Of a stretch of DNA of 64,000 bases, positions 46,157 through 56,529 are shown piece by piece. A program made the position numbers and the translations under genes. The DNA is taken from contig NZ_JADEWO010000016.1 of the NCBI RefSeq assembly GCF_015207605.1, positions 1 to 64,000 of the forward strand, read 5' to 3'. The DNA is from Oculatella sp. LEGE 06141. Its GTDB lineage: Bacteria; Cyanobacteriota; Cyanobacteriia; Elainellales; Elainellaceae. The stretch's first letter is position 1, and each line of letters starts with the position of its first letter. The notes under the pieces are model-generated. The model was not told the origin of the DNA and ran no database searches. It saw only the letters and a list, made by a program, of their open reading frames with translations.

Positions 46157-49100
46157 ATGTCCACTGCATCCGCTCCTGGCGACACAGATCAACTCGATCT
46201 GAGGCAGCTTTTGCGAACGTTGACTGAAGTCAAGAAAGGTAATTTTTCGGCACGAATGCCCTCTGACCAAACGGGCATGGCTGGAAAAATTGCTGATACG
46301 CTCAACGACATCATTGAGATGAATGAGCAAATGACCCAGGAGTTAGCGCGAGTCAGCAATGCGGTTGGCAAGGACGGCAAAATCGATCAACGGGCATCGC
46401 TGGACAACGCCAAAGGGGCGTGGACGGAATCCGTTCATTCCGTCAACACCTTAATTTCCGACCTGGTGCAGCCGATGGAGGAAACCACTCGCGTCATTCG
46501 TGCGGTTGCCAATGGGGATTTGTCGCAGGCGATCGCCACCGAAATCGACGGCAGACCATTGCGAGGGGAATTTCTGCAAACGGCCACTATTGTCAACACA
46601 ATGGTAGGTCAGCTCAACTCCTTTGCCTTCGAGGTCACAAAAGTGGCGCGGGAAGTGGGCACCGAAGGCAAGCTGGGGGTACAGGCCGAAGTGCAGGGCG
46701 TGGCGGGCACCTGGAAAGACCTGACCGACAGCGTAAACCTGATGGCCGGAAACCTGACGGCACAGGTGCGAAACATTGCCGAAGTGACCACAGCCGTTGC
46801 CAATGGCGATCTGTCTAAAAAAATTACGGTGGGTGTCAGGGGCGAAATTCTGGAGCTGAAAAACACGATCAATACAATGGTGGATCAGCTCAATTCCTTT
46901 GCCTCCGAAGTAACGCGCGTGGCGCGGGAAGTGGGCACCGAAGGCAAGCTGGGGGTGCAGGCGGAAGTGCAGGGCGTGGCGGGTACCTGGAAAGACCTGA
47001 CCGACAGCGTGAACTCAATGGCCGGAAACCTGACGGCACAGGTGCGAAACATTGCCGACGTAACCACAGCCGTCGCCAATGGCGATCTCTCCAAGAAGAT
47101 TACGGTGGACGTGAAGGGCGAAATTCTGGAGCTGAAGAACACGATCAACATCATGGTGGATCAGCTCAACTCCTTTGCCTCCGAGGTAACGCGCGTAGCG
47201 CGGGAAGTGGGTGCCGAAGGTAAGCTAGGCGGTCAGGCGCAGGTTCCTGGGGTAGCGGGGACGTGGAAAGACCTGACGGATTCGGTCAACTTCATGGCGG
47301 GCAGTGTGACGGCACAGGTGCGGAACATTGCCGAAGTGACGACCGCCGTTGCCAATGGCGATCTCTCCAAGAAGATTACGGTGGACGTGAAGGGCGAGAT
47401 TCAAGAGCTGAAAAACACGATCAACATCATGGTGGATCAGCTCAATTCCTTTGCTTCCGAAGTAACGCGCGTGGCGCGGGAAGTGGGCACCGAAGGCAAG
47501 CTGGGGGTACAGGCCGAAGTGCAGGGCGTGGCGGGTACCTGGAAAGACCTGACCGACAGCGTGAACTCGATGGCTGGAAACCTGACGGCACAGGTGCGAA
47601 ACATTGCCGACGTAACCACAGCCGTCGCCAATGGCGATCTGTCTAAAAAGATTACGGTGGACGTGAAGGGCGAAATTCTGGAGCTGAAGAACACGATTAA
47701 TACAATGGTGGATCAGCTCAGTTCCTTTGCCTCCGAGGTAACGCGCGTGGCGCGGGAAGTGGGCACCGAAGGCAAGCTGGGGGTACAGGCGGAAGTGCAG
47801 GGCGTAGCGGGTACCTGGAAAGACCTGACCGACAACGTGAACTCGATGGCCGGAAACCTGACGGCACAGGTGCGAAATATTGCTGAAGTCGCCACGGCGA
47901 TCGCCAACGGTGATCTCTCCAAGAAAATCACCGTCCAGGTGAAGGGCGAAATTCTGGAGCTGAAGAACACAATCAACATCATGGTGGATCAGCTCAGTTC
48001 CTTTGCCTCCGAGGTAACGCGCGTGGCGCGGGAAGTCGGATCGGAGGGCAAGCTGGGGGTGCAGGCGGACGTGCGGGGCGTAGCGGGGACGTGGAAAGAC
48101 CTCACCGATTCGGTCAACTTCATGGCGGGTAGCCTGACGGCACAGGTGCGAAATATTGCAGCGGTAACCACAGCTGTCGCCAATGGCGATCTGTCTAAAA
48201 AGATTACGGTAGACGTAAAGGGCGAGATCCTGGAGCTGAAAAACACGGTTAATACAATGGTGGATCAGCTCAACTCCTTTGCCTCGGAGGTAACGCGCGT
48301 GGCGCGGGAGGTGGGGTCAGAGGGCAAGCTGGGGGTACAGGCAGAGGTTCCGGGCGTAGCGGGGACGTGGAAAGACCTCACCGATTCGGTCAACTTTATG
48401 GCGGGTAGCCTGACGGCACAGGTGCGAAACATTGCCGAAGTAACGACAGCGGTGGCGAATGGCGATCTCTCCAAGAAGATCACGGTAGACGTAAAGGGCG
48501 AAATTCTGGAGCTGAAAAACACAATCAACACGATGGTGGATCAGCTCAATTCCTTTGCCTCCGAAGTAACGCGCGTGGCGCGGGAAGTGGGCACCGAAGG
48601 CAAGTTGGGTGTGCAAGCCTACGTGCGGGGGGTGGCGGGTACCTGGAAAGACCTGACCGACAACGTGAACCTGATGGCGGGTAACCTGACAGCGCAGGTG
48701 CGAAACATTGCTGGAGTGGCCACGGCGATCGCCAATGGTGATCTCTCCAAAAAAATTACGGTAGACGTAAAGGGCGAAATTTTAGACCTGAAAAACACGA
48801 TCAACACAATGGTGGATCAGCTTAGCTCCTTTGCCTCGGAGGTGACGCGCGTGGCGCGGGAGGTGGGCACCGAGGGCAAGCTGGGTGGGCAGGCGCAGGT
48901 GAAAGGCGTAGCGGGTACCTGGAAGGACTTGACCGACAATGTGAACTCGATGGCCGGGAACCTGACCGCACAGGTGCGAGGCATTGCCAAAGTGGTGACA
49001 GCCGTGGCGAATGGCGACCTCAAACGCAAGCTGATGCTGGATGCCAAAGGCGAGATTGAAACGCTGGCCGACACCATCAACGAGATGATCGACACGCTGG

Positions 49101-52100
49101 CGACGTTTGCCGACCAGGTAACGACCGTGGCGCGGGAAGTGGGCATTGAAGGCAAGCTGGGTGGGCAGGCCAAAGTGCCCGGAGCCTCTGGCACCTGGAG
49201 AGCCTTAACCGACAACGTCAACGAACTGGCGGCAAACTTGACCACGCAGGTACGGGCGATCGCAGAAGTAGCAACAGCGGTAACGAAGGGCGATTTAACC
49301 CGATCGATCGCAGTTGAGGCGCAGGGGGAAGTGGCCGCGCTGAAGGACAACATCAACCAGATGATTGCCAACCTGCGAGAGACGACCCAAAAGAATACCG
49401 AGCAGGACTGGCTCAAAACCAACCTGGCTAAATTCACTCGCATGTTGCAGGGGCAGCGCGACCTGGAAACGGTGTCCAAGCTGATTCTGTCTGAGTTGGC
49501 TCCTCTGGTTCGGGCGCAACACGGTGTCTTTTACCTGATGGAGGTGGGCGAAAATCATCCCCCCTATCTCAAGCTGCTGAGCACCTACGCCTATCGCAAG
49601 CGCAAGCATTTGGCGAATCGCTTCCAGTTGGGTGAAGGACTGGTGGGACAGTGCGCTCTGGAAAAAGAGCCAATCTTACTGACCGAAGTGCCCCAGGATT
49701 ACGTCAAAATTAGTTCTGGGTTGGGTGAAGCGACTCCCATGAGCGCCGTGGTGTTGCCTGTGCTGTTTGAGGGGCATGTGACAGCGGTGATTGAGCTGGC
49801 CTCCTTCCATCAATTCAACGACATTCACCTTACTTTCTTTGATCAGCTGACTGAAAGTATTGCGATCGTGCTGAATACGATCGCCGCCAGCATGAGAACC
49901 GAGGAACTGTTGAAACAGTCTCAGTCTCTGGCGGAAGAACTCCAGATGCAGCAAAAAGAACTGACCGAAACCAATCAGCGTCTAGAGCAGCAAGCGCAGT
50001 CGTTGCGCGCCTCGGAAGAGTTGCTCAAGAATCAGCAGGATGAGTTGCAGCAAACCAACGAGGAACTGGAGGAAAAAGCCGAACTGTTAGCGCTACAAAA
50101 CCGAGAAGTAGAGCGGAAGAACCGCGAAATCGAGCAAGCGCGCAGTTCTCTGGAGGAGAAAGCCGAGCAGCTAGCGCTCACGTCCCGGTACAAGTCGGAG
50201 TTTCTCGCCAATATGTCGCACGAGCTGCGAACCCCGCTCAATAGTTTGCTGATTCTGGCACGGCTGCTGGGCGAAAACAGCGAAAATAACCTGACGCAAA
50301 AGCAGGTGGAATACGCGCGTACCATTCACTCGGCGGGTAATGATCTGCTGGGGCTAATCAACGATATTCTCGATCTGGCTAAGATTGAGTCGGGCACGAT
50401 GTCGGTTGATGTTGAGCAAACGCTGTTCAGCGAGTTGCGCGAGCAGATCGATCGCACGTTCCGCCAAACTGCAATCGATCGCGCGCTCGATTTTCAAATT
50501 AACGTTGGTGAGCAGTTGCCTCGCGCCATCTACACCGATTTGAAGCGGCTGCAACAGGTATTGAAAAATCTGTTAGCCAACGCCTTCAAGTTTACCGAGC
50601 GAGGCCGAGTTAGCCTGACCATTAGCGTTGCCACCCAGGGTTGGAGCCGCGATCGCAACACCCTAAACCAGGCCGATACGGTCATAGCCTTTAGCGTTAC
50701 CGATACGGGAATTGGGATTGCGCCCGAAAAACAGCGAATTATTTTTGAAGCCTTCCAGCAAGCGGATGGTACGACCTCCCGCAAGTACGGCGGTACGGGG
50801 CTAGGCTTGTCAATCAGCCGCGAAATTGCTCAACTGTTAGGCGGCGAGATTCAGATCCAGAGCCAACTGGGGCAAGGCAGCACCTTTACACTCTATCTGC
50901 CGCAAACCTACACCCCTGCCCCAGGAGCGAGCAACTCGGAGCCAACGGTTAGAAGTGCAGGGCTATCACAAATGAGGAGCGATAGGCTGGCGGCGGCTCC
51001 TCCCCTACCGGAGCTGTCATCGTCTGCACTGTTAGCTAACCGAGACGTGGCTGACGACCTGGACTCTATCAATGAAGGCGATTGTGTCTTACTGATCATT
51101 GAGGATGATGTCAACTTTGCTCAAATTCTATTGAGCATGGCGAGAGAGCAGGGATTCAAAGGGCTGGTGGCAACGCGCAGCAACATTGGGCTGATCATGG
51201 CACGCGAGTTCAAACCAGTGGCCATTATGTTGGATGTTCGCCTGCCCGATATGGACGGCTGGACGGTATTGGATCAACTCAAGCACGATCCCAATACTCG
51301 CCACATTCCGGTTCACATGATGTCGATTGAGGAGGGGCAACAGCGGAGTTTGCAACTGGGAGCGATCGCCTTTCTGCAAAAGCCTGCCAGCAGTGAAACA
51401 CTGTCTGCCGCGTTGTCTAGCCTGAAGGGGTTTGTTGAACGTCCAGTCAAAAATCTGCTGGTGGTCGAAGACGACGAAACCCAACGCCTCAGCATTGTTG
51501 AATTGATTGGCAACAGTGATGTCAGCACCACTGCCGTGGGTAGCGGTTCCGCTGCCCTGGAAGCGCTGCAATCGGGACACTTTGACTGTGTTGTCTTGGA
51601 TTTGGGCTTGCCCGACATGAACGGCTTTGAACTGATCGAGCAGATTAAACAGCAGCCCAATTCAGGCTATCTGCCCGTCATCATCTATACCGCCAAAGAG
51701 CTAACGGCTCACGAGGAAACGGAACTGCGGCGAATCTCAGACACTATTATTGTGAAAGATGTGCGATCGCCCGAACGGTTGCTGGACGAAACAGCGCTGT
51801 TTCTCCATCGCGTCCAGGCCAACTTACCAGAACCTCAACGGTTGATGCTAGAGCAAATTCAGCAGAGCGACCCGATTTTGGTTGGTAAGAAGGTGCTAGT
51901 GGTTGACGACGATGTGCGAAATGTATTTGCTTTAACCAGTTTGCTAGAGCGCTATCAGATGCAGGTGGTTTACGCCGAAAACGGTCGAGATGCGATTGAG
52001 TTGCTGCAAAGCAATCCCGACACTCACATCGTGATTATGGATGTGATGATGCCAGAAATGGACGGCTACGAAACAATGCAACTGATTCGTCAAGTGGAAC

Positions 52101-52252
52101 AGTTTCAGATGTTGCCGATGATTGCGTTGACAGCCAAGGCGATGAAGGGCGATCGCGAGAAGTGTATAGAAGCTGGAGCCTCCGACTACATCACCAAACC
52201 AGTGGATACAGAGCAACTGCTCTCGCTACTGCGGGTATGGCTATATCAATAA
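46157..52252 (+). CDS. Giant soluble poly-HAMP hybrid histidine kinase with GAF and three receiver domains
   Basis: A 2031-residue kinase with no membrane segment. Residues about 20-152 hold diverged HAMP units. Residues 153-1072 are ten 92-residue repeats, each with two HAMP-like halves ([15 protein letters not shown]..., then ...[12 protein letters not shown]). A GAF domain (about 1092-1248) and a Gln/Glu-rich coiled coil (about 1250-1340) follow. The kinase core has His1355 in [10 protein letters not shown], the N box (LLANAFKF), DTGIGI and GTGLGLS. Three receivers have Asp1693, Asp1815 and Asp1962. The layout resembles fungal group III (Nik1/Os-1) kinases, which sense osmotic or fungicide stress through HAMP repeats. 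The input here is unknown, and no cognate regulator is next to it. Confidence 0.95.
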   Translation: MSTASAPGDTDQLDLRQLLRTLTEVKKGNFSARMPSDQTGMAGKIADTLNDIIEMNEQMTQELARVSNAVGKDGKIDQRASLDNAKGAWTESVHSVNTLISDLVQPMEETTRVIRAVANGDLSQAIATEIDGRPLRGEFLQTATIVNTMVGQLNSFAFEVTKVAREVGTEGKLGVQAEVQGVAGTWKDLTDSVNLMAGNLTAQVRNIAEVTTAVANGDLSKKITVGVRGEILELKNTINTMVDQLNSFASEVTRVAREVGTEGKLGVQAEVQGVAGTWKDLTDSVNSMAGNLTAQVRNIADVTTAVANGDLSKKITVDVKGEILELKNTINIMVDQLNSFASEVTRVAREVGAEGKLGGQAQVPGVAGTWKDLTDSVNFMAGSVTAQVRNIAEVTTAVANGDLSKKITVDVKGEIQELKNTINIMVDQLNSFASEVTRVAREVGTEGKLGVQAEVQGVAGTWKDLTDSVNSMAGNLTAQVRNIADVTTAVANGDLSKKITVDVKGEILELKNTINTMVDQLSSFASEVTRVAREVGTEGKLGVQAEVQGVAGTWKDLTDNVNSMAGNLTAQVRNIAEVATAIANGDLSKKITVQVKGEILELKNTINIMVDQLSSFASEVTRVAREVGSEGKLGVQADVRGVAGTWKDLTDSVNFMAGSLTAQVRNIAAVTTAVANGDLSKKITVDVKGEILELKNTVNTMVDQLNSFASEVTRVAREVGSEGKLGVQAEVPGVAGTWKDLTDSVNFMAGSLTAQVRNIAEVTTAVANGDLSKKITVDVKGEILELKNTINTMVDQLNSFASEVTRVAREVGTEGKLGVQAYVRGVAGTWKDLTDNVNLMAGNLTAQVRNIAGVATAIANGDLSKKITVDVKGEILDLKNTINTMVDQLSSFASEVTRVAREVGTEGKLGGQAQVKGVAGTWKDLTDNVNSMAGNLTAQVRGIAKVVTAVANGDLKRKLMLDAKGEIETLADTINEMIDTLATFADQVTTVAREVGIEGKLGGQAKVPGASGTWRALTDNVNELAANLTTQVRAIAEVATAVTKGDLTRSIAVEAQGEVAALKDNINQMIANLRETTQKNTEQDWLKTNLAKFTRMLQGQRDLETVSKLILSELAPLVRAQHGVFYLMEVGENHPPYLKLLSTYAYRKRKHLANRFQLGEGLVGQCALEKEPILLTEVPQDYVKISSGLGEATPMSAVVLPVLFEGHVTAVIELASFHQFNDIHLTFFDQLTESIAIVLNTIAASMRTEELLKQSQSLAEELQMQQKELTETNQRLEQQAQSLRASEELLKNQQDELQQTNEELEEKAELLALQNREVERKNREIEQARSSLEEKAEQLALTSRYKSEFLANMSHELRTPLNSLLILARLLGENSENNLTQKQVEYARTIHSAGNDLLGLINDILDLAKIESGTMSVDVEQTLFSELREQIDRTFRQTAIDRALDFQINVGEQLPRAIYTDLKRLQQVLKNLLANAFKFTERGRVSLTISVATQGWSRDRNTLNQADTVIAFSVTDTGIGIAPEKQRIIFEAFQQADGTTSRKYGGTGLGLSISREIAQLLGGEIQIQSQLGQGSTFTLYLPQTYTPAPGASNSEPTVRSAGLSQMRSDRLAAAPPLPELSSSALLANRDVADDLDSINEGDCVLLIIEDDVNFAQILLSMAREQGFKGLVATRSNIGLIMAREFKPVAIMLDVRLPDMDGWTVLDQLKHDPNTRHIPVHMMSIEEGQQRSLQLGAIAFLQKPASSETLSAALSSLKGFVERPVKNLLVVEDDETQRLSIVELIGNSDVSTTAVGSGSAALEALQSGHFDCVVLDLGLPDMNGFELIEQIKQQPNSGYLPVIIYTAKELTAHEETELRRISDTIIVKDVRSPERLLDETALFLHRVQANLPEPQRLMLEQIQQSDPILVGKKVLVVDDDVRNVFALTSLLERYQMQVVYAENGRDAIELLQSNPDTHIVIMDVMMPEMDGYETMQLIRQVEQFQMLPMIALTAKAMKGDREKCIEAGASDYITKPVDTEQLLSLLRVWLYQ
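46613..49372 (+). repeat. Ten tandem 276-bp repeats encoding double-HAMP units
   Basis: The repeat starts at the Leu codon 46613 ([16 protein letters not shown]) and recurs every 276 bases with no insertion or deletion up to 49372, where the HAMP array gives way to the GAF linker. Units 1-8 are very similar at the DNA level; units 9 and 10 are more diverged. This pattern implies repeated duplication or gene conversion within the gene. Confidence 0.9.
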
Positions 52253-52300
52253 CGAGATAGCCACACGACATAAAATGATGCTGGTTTGGTTGTCTTTACC

Positions 52301-52323
52301 AACGGAGGCCCGCTGCCTCCGTT
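52301..52323. terminator. Hairpin between convergent kinase and cphA2 genes
   Basis: AACGGAGGC (52301-52309) pairs perfectly with GCCTCCGTT (52315-52323) around a 5-base loop. It lies 48 bp after the kinase stop and 22 bp from the cphA2 stop. It has no strong T-run, so it may act as a weak bidirectional terminator or as a transcript end stabiliser. Confidence 0.5.
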
Positions 52324-52344
52324 GCGTTGGTTCTGGCGGAATGG

Positions 52345-54255
52345 CTACAGGATAGTGGCGATTTCCTTGAGGAAAACGCGGCTGAACGGCTCGTCGGCGT
52401 TGAGTTGATACTGTTCTATCAAGCCTCCTCGCTGAATTGAAACATGATCATCCCGCTTCACCACAATAGTGGAGTCATGAAATACATCTCGCTTCAGCAT
52501 CATTTCGGTATCCGTTGGATTATCTAAAATCACAACGTTGCTGCCGTGGTAAAACATGCCGTCCCGCTGCAATACGTCTTCCTGATATTCAACCATCAGT
52601 AAATCAAGTTTGGGATTTCGCAGCAGGTTCGAGACATTGATGTTGTAATCGCTATGGAGATTCTTCTCGGCGCGGTTAACCAGAACGGCCTCCTGGCAAA
52701 CGGCTCCAACCACCCAATCGGGGTGCTGCAACAGAATAAAATCAATCATTTCCTGAAGTTCATGCACCCGAACATGGTTGAACGTGATGATGGGAATCCT
52801 GGCATCTTCCTTGGATTCGAAGAATGTTTCCATCACATGAGATGTAACATCCACACTCTCGCCCATGGCCGGTTTAAGGTGCATGTAAATGCCCGGAGCC
52901 GCATTGATTTCGATGATGCCAAAGTTGCCGTCTTTCCACGATTTAGACAAATCGTGAGCCACTACATCAATCCCCAAACAGGTAAGGCGGAAATGTTGAG
53001 CAATATCCTGGGTGAGGATGATGTTGTCCGGGTGGACGGCATGAGTTGCGTCAATGCTTAACCCTCCAGACGATAAGTTGGCCACCTTACGAAGATAGAC
53101 GGTGCGATCGCGCTCAAGCACACTATCTAACGTCAATCCCTGCTGTTCCAGATACATGTGCATCGCTTCGTCCGTCTTAATCTTGCCAAGCGGCGACGTT
53201 GGCGTATCGATGCGGGCAGGCAAACGGTTCTCGCGGTCAATTAATTCTGCAATGGTTAGCTGTCCATCCCCTACGACATACGCCGGACGGCGCTCTGTTG
53301 CTGCTACAAACCGACCGTTGACGCAAAGCATACGAAAATCTTTCCCAGAAATGCTGGTTTCTACAATAATTCGCACACTTTCATCTTCTGGAATTGCCTG
53401 TAACGCTCGATGGTACGCTTCTTCTAGCTCAACGGCATCTTGCACGTCTGCCGTCACACCGATACCCTTGTGACCCGAAACTGGCTTAACCGCTACAGGA
53501 TAACCAATCCGAGCGGCGACAGCCAGTGCCGCCTTACGCGATCGCACCACTTCTCCCTTGGGTACCGGAAAACCTAAGGTTCCTAAGAAGGCTTTGCAAT
53601 CGTCTTTGCGGGTTGTAAAGTCAGAATCGAGATGGCTATCACCGTCAAAGGTGGTAGCCACACCACGCACCTGCCTGCGGCCATACCCATACTGCATCAG
53701 CCCTTCATCCCATAGATAGAAGGTCGGGATCTCTTTGTTGTGGGCAGCACGCAACAGAGCGTAGACGGTGGGGCCACCATACACTGATTGCCGAAACAGC
53801 CCCTGGATGACTTCGATCTGGTCTTTTATCTCAAATTCTTCGTGCTGATTGATGGCCTCAAACCAGTCCCAAACGCTGTAGACAACCGCTCGGCAGGTAC
53901 GGGCATGGAGACACTCAATCCCGATCCGGGTGTGGCTGCCGTGAGGACTGACGCTCCAACGCTCGAAGTACAAGTCCATCTCCAGCTTGTTAACCTCGGA
54001 CACAGTTCGAGCAAACAAGTGAGTATAGGAGTCGTAACGCTCTTCTAGTAAATGAGGGTAGCGATCGCCCACCGCGGCGATGTACTGATCTAACGGCAGC
54101 AGTTTTTGGGGCTGAACCAGCGTCAAATCGAACACAAACGCGGCTGTGTCAAGGTAGGGATTCGGCCCTACATAATGTTGACAGTTGAAGACATCAAATG
54201 CGTCAGTCGATCTGGCATTAACGCGTGTGGCGTTGGTCTCTTGATCCAAAACCAT
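52345..54255 (-). CDS. cphA2: CphA2-type cyanophycin synthetase
   Basis: A 636-residue protein with the N-terminal domain of cyanophycin synthetases followed by an ATP-grasp domain. The latter contains PVAVKPVSGHKGIGVTAD (Lys about 256), ISGKDFRMLCVNG and NFGIIEINAAPGIYMH. Full CphA1 enzymes (about 870-900 aa) continue into a Mur-ligase-like domain with a GTNGKTT loop; here that loop is absent and the protein ends about 250 residues earlier. This is the CphA2 form. From family knowledge, CphA2 joins beta-aspartyl-arginine dipeptides using one ATP site and so recycles cyanophycin breakdown products. No cphA1 or cphB is nearby in this window. Confidence 0.85.
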   Translation of the reverse strand: MVLDQETNATRVNARSTDAFDVFNCQHYVGPNPYLDTAAFVFDLTLVQPQKLLPLDQYIAAVGDRYPHLLEERYDSYTHLFARTVSEVNKLEMDLYFERWSVSPHGSHTRIGIECLHARTCRAVVYSVWDWFEAINQHEEFEIKDQIEVIQGLFRQSVYGGPTVYALLRAAHNKEIPTFYLWDEGLMQYGYGRRQVRGVATTFDGDSHLDSDFTTRKDDCKAFLGTLGFPVPKGEVVRSRKAALAVAARIGYPVAVKPVSGHKGIGVTADVQDAVELEEAYHRALQAIPEDESVRIIVETSISGKDFRMLCVNGRFVAATERRPAYVVGDGQLTIAELIDRENRLPARIDTPTSPLGKIKTDEAMHMYLEQQGLTLDSVLERDRTVYLRKVANLSSGGLSIDATHAVHPDNIILTQDIAQHFRLTCLGIDVVAHDLSKSWKDGNFGIIEINAAPGIYMHLKPAMGESVDVTSHVMETFFESKEDARIPIITFNHVRVHELQEMIDFILLQHPDWVVGAVCQEAVLVNRAEKNLHSDYNINVSNLLRNPKLDLLMVEYQEDVLQRDGMFYHGSNVVILDNPTDTEMMLKRDVFHDSTIVVKRDDHVSIQRGGLIEQYQLNADEPFSRVFLKEIATIL

Positions 54256-54405
54256 TAGATTATAGGGGCTATACAGTGCAATTTACCTAGATACAATAGT
54301 GAGTTTTCAAGAGCGCGGCATCTATCAATGGGCACGAACGTCCATTTCCTAAACCCAACTCTCAGCGATTTTTGCGGCTTGAAGCAGACTACCTGGTGCT
54401 CGACA

Positions 54406-55215
54406 TTAAGGGTCAGAGAAGGTCGCCTGTTGAACGACTGCCACTTCCAGGTTCAACTTTTCGGCAACCTGTTGAACCGTAAGTCCCATTTCTAAGAGCA
54501 TTGGGATCATTTCAAACTTCGCTTCCAGTCGGCCTTCTTCTCGGCCTTCTTCTCGGCCTTCTTCCTTTGCTTCTTGATAAACTCTAGTTTGCTCCAGTGT
54601 TAATCCCAGCATTGCTTCAACCTCAGCGCGATCAAGGTTAACAAACTTGTAGACAGCGATCGTTGCCACTATGTCTATTATCTCAGCCGCAGACAGATTT
54701 GCGCTATCTCCCTGCCTGGCTCTGGCAATCAAAGATTTGGCCTGTTGCACAAGCTGTTCCTGTGGTTCAACCATTAAGCGAAACAGGCTGCGTTCCATAG
54801 ACGGTTCGTTTGCGCGATCTAACTCGTTCAGATAGAGGCACTGCACCTGATCGCTGCTCAGTAATGCCCGGTGCGTGGTTGCATCGTCTGGCTCTAAACC
54901 ACGATTGGGAAAAATCAACGCCCCCTGCCAATCGTTGTAACGAGCTTGACTGCGATACAGGTAAAGAAATAATTCAGAAAAGAAGCGATGGTAGAGGGAT
55001 TGGTCTTTTTGAAACTGCACCTCTACAAAAAATACGGTTTTGGATGTGGCGTTGTCTGGTGGCAAGAACACACCATCAATGCGAAAATTCGGCTCTTTTA
55101 CCTCTACAGACTCAAAGCGATAGCCCTGAGCTTGTTCCAGTGGGATGTCAATTAGAATGAAAAACAGCGTTGGAAACCGTTTGAAAATTTGATAGAAGAT
55201 GGCATCGCGTCTCAT
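54406..55215 (-). CDS. Rpn/DUF2887 family putative nuclease-related protein
   Basis: A 269-residue protein that fits the DUF2887/Rpn group, common in cyanobacteria. The N-terminus RRDAIFYQIFKRFPTLFFIL and the segment RIDGVFLPP...FFVEVQFQKD match the PD-(D/E)XK-like core, with Asp and Glu-x-Gln in the right spacing. The C-terminus has EEGREEGREEGRLEAKFEMI, a low-complexity charged repeat typical for this group. Members are linked to recombination-promoting nucleases, and many are multicopy in their genomes. No transposase-like termini were seen around it. It lies 150 bp from cphA2 on the same strand but is probably independent. Confidence 0.85.
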   Translation of the reverse strand: MRRDAIFYQIFKRFPTLFFILIDIPLEQAQGYRFESVEVKEPNFRIDGVFLPPDNATSKTVFFVEVQFQKDQSLYHRFFSELFLYLYRSQARYNDWQGALIFPNRGLEPDDATTHRALLSSDQVQCLYLNELDRANEPSMERSLFRLMVEPQEQLVQQAKSLIARARQGDSANLSAAEIIDIVATIAVYKFVNLDRAEVEAMLGLTLEQTRVYQEAKEEGREEGREEGRLEAKFEMIPMLLEMGLTVQQVAEKLNLEVAVVQQATFSDP

Positions 55216-55400
55216 ATTGGGGTATTGAGAAACCAGGCTCGATCTTAAGCTAAACAGGTAAGCTCATACCCCGATTTAGCAACGCCTGTTACTGCACATG
55301 TTTCTAGAAGACAGCACATTACCCTCTGGATGGATGATGTCAATTGCTTGCCAAACTGCTCTAATCAGTAAACGACGTGGCTGTAATTTGAGTTGCTATC

Positions 55401-55479
55401 CGACATCGCCTAACCTTGCCTGACATTGCCTATTGACATTGCCTATTGACATTGCCTATTGACATTGCCTATAGACAGG
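55401..55479. repeat. Short tandem repeat (GACATTGCCTATT)n
   Basis: Four 13-bp units GACATTGCCTATT run from 55422 to 55473, the last ending in A. A degenerate unit precedes them (GACATCGCCTAACC, from 55402). The repeat is in the 321-bp gap (55216-55536) between the DUF2887 gene and the MBL exonuclease gene, about 60 bp upstream of the latter's start. The rest of the gap holds no gene that I can support. Confidence 0.8.
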
Positions 55480-55536
55480 GGAAGCCGGAGCGGTTTGTCA
55501 CCATTGCTGGTCGTTCGCTGATCGTTGAAGAGGGAC

Positions 55537-56529
55537 ATGGCGCTAATTACTGTTCATCAAGAAGGGCTGTATTGTGAACAAGGTGGGTTTCACATTGACC
55601 CCTGGCGGCCTGTAGACTGTGCCCTCATTACCCATGCCCATTCTGACCATGCCCGTTCGGGTTCACACCACTACCTAGCTACTCATCGTTCGGAAGGCAT
55701 TTTGAGACGGCGCTTAGGCAATGACATTAACCTGCAAGGAGTGGAGTATGGGCAGAAAATCAAGCTAGGTAATACCTGGGTATCGTTTCATCCCGCTGGA
55801 CATGTGCTTGGTTCAGCGCAAATTCGGGTGGAATACCGGGATGAGGTTTGGGTGGTTTCGGGCGACTATAAGCGCAATGATGATCCAACCTGTGATGCGT
55901 TTGAGGTAGTTCCCTGCGATACATTCATTACAGAAGCAACTTTTGGATTACCCATCTACAAATGGCAGACAGGAAAACAAACGTGTCAGCAGATTTACGA
56001 TTGGTGGCAGGGCGATCGCGATCGCCCCTCGTTATTGTTTTGTTATGCCTTCGGTAAGGCACAGCGAATACTGGGTGAGTTGACTCAGTTGACCGAGCAG
56101 CCTGTTTATGTGCATGGAGCCGTTCATGTTTTAACAGAGATTTACAGGCAGGCAGGTATAGCAATGGTAGAGACCATTCCGGCCTCCGAGCTGCCCCGTA
56201 GCCATTCGTTCAACGGGGCGTTAATTCTGGCACCACCCTCGGCCTACCGTTCAACCTGGATGAGACGATTTCCACAGCCTCAAACCGGATTTGCGTCGGG
56301 TTGGATGGCGGTTCGGGGTGCCCGCCGCCGTCGTGGATATGAACGTGGATTTGTTTTGTCCGACCATGCCGATTGGCAGGGGTTAGTCGATACGGTGTTG
56401 CAGACACAGGCCAAAACAGTGTATGTAACGCATGGGCAAACAGAGGTGCTCTCGCGCTATCTCAGCGAAGTCCATCACATCAATGCCCTGCCGTTGAATA
56501 CCTTATTCGAGGGCGAGGGAGATATCTGA
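55537..56529 (+). CDS. Ligase-associated DNA exonuclease (MBL fold)
   Basis: A metallo-beta-lactamase/beta-CASP type nuclease of 330 aa. The metal-binding motif THAHSDH (His33, His35, Asp37, His38) is intact, followed by FHPAGHVLGSAQ, VSGDYKRNDDP and the C-terminal SDHADW. The family is typically paired with an ATP-dependent DNA ligase and is thought to process DNA ends in repair. The ligase gene begins inside this gene's stop (TGATG), so the two are translationally coupled. I chose the ATG at 55537; a TTG at 55525 is in frame. The helicase and PdeM phosphoesterase that often complete this set are not next to it. Confidence 0.9.
   Translation: MALITVHQEGLYCEQGGFHIDPWRPVDCALITHAHSDHARSGSHHYLATHRSEGILRRRLGNDINLQGVEYGQKIKLGNTWVSFHPAGHVLGSAQIRVEYRDEVWVVSGDYKRNDDPTCDAFEVVPCDTFITEATFGLPIYKWQTGKQTCQQIYDWWQGDRDRPSLLFCYAFGKAQRILGELTQLTEQPVYVHGAVHVLTEIYRQAGIAMVETIPASELPRSHSFNGALILAPPSAYRSTWMRRFPQPQTGFASGWMAVRGARRRRGYERGFVLSDHADWQGLVDTVLQTQAKTVYVTHGQTEVLSRYLSEVHHINALPLNTLFEGEGDI

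Noticed and set aside
46613-49372. Regular repeats that might be taken for a CRISPR-like array
   Set aside because: The period is 276 bases, the units have no unique spacers, and they are coding throughout.
46609-49479. A series of minus-strand open frames of 85-220 codons across the kinase
   Set aside because: They repeat every 276 bases with the HAMP units and arise only because the repeated coding DNA lacks stops on the other strand. They have no ribosome sites or family character.
54406-55215. An insertion sequence around the DUF2887/Rpn-type gene
   Set aside because: No terminal inverted repeats or target duplication were found on either side; the group is often annotated as transposase without such evidence.
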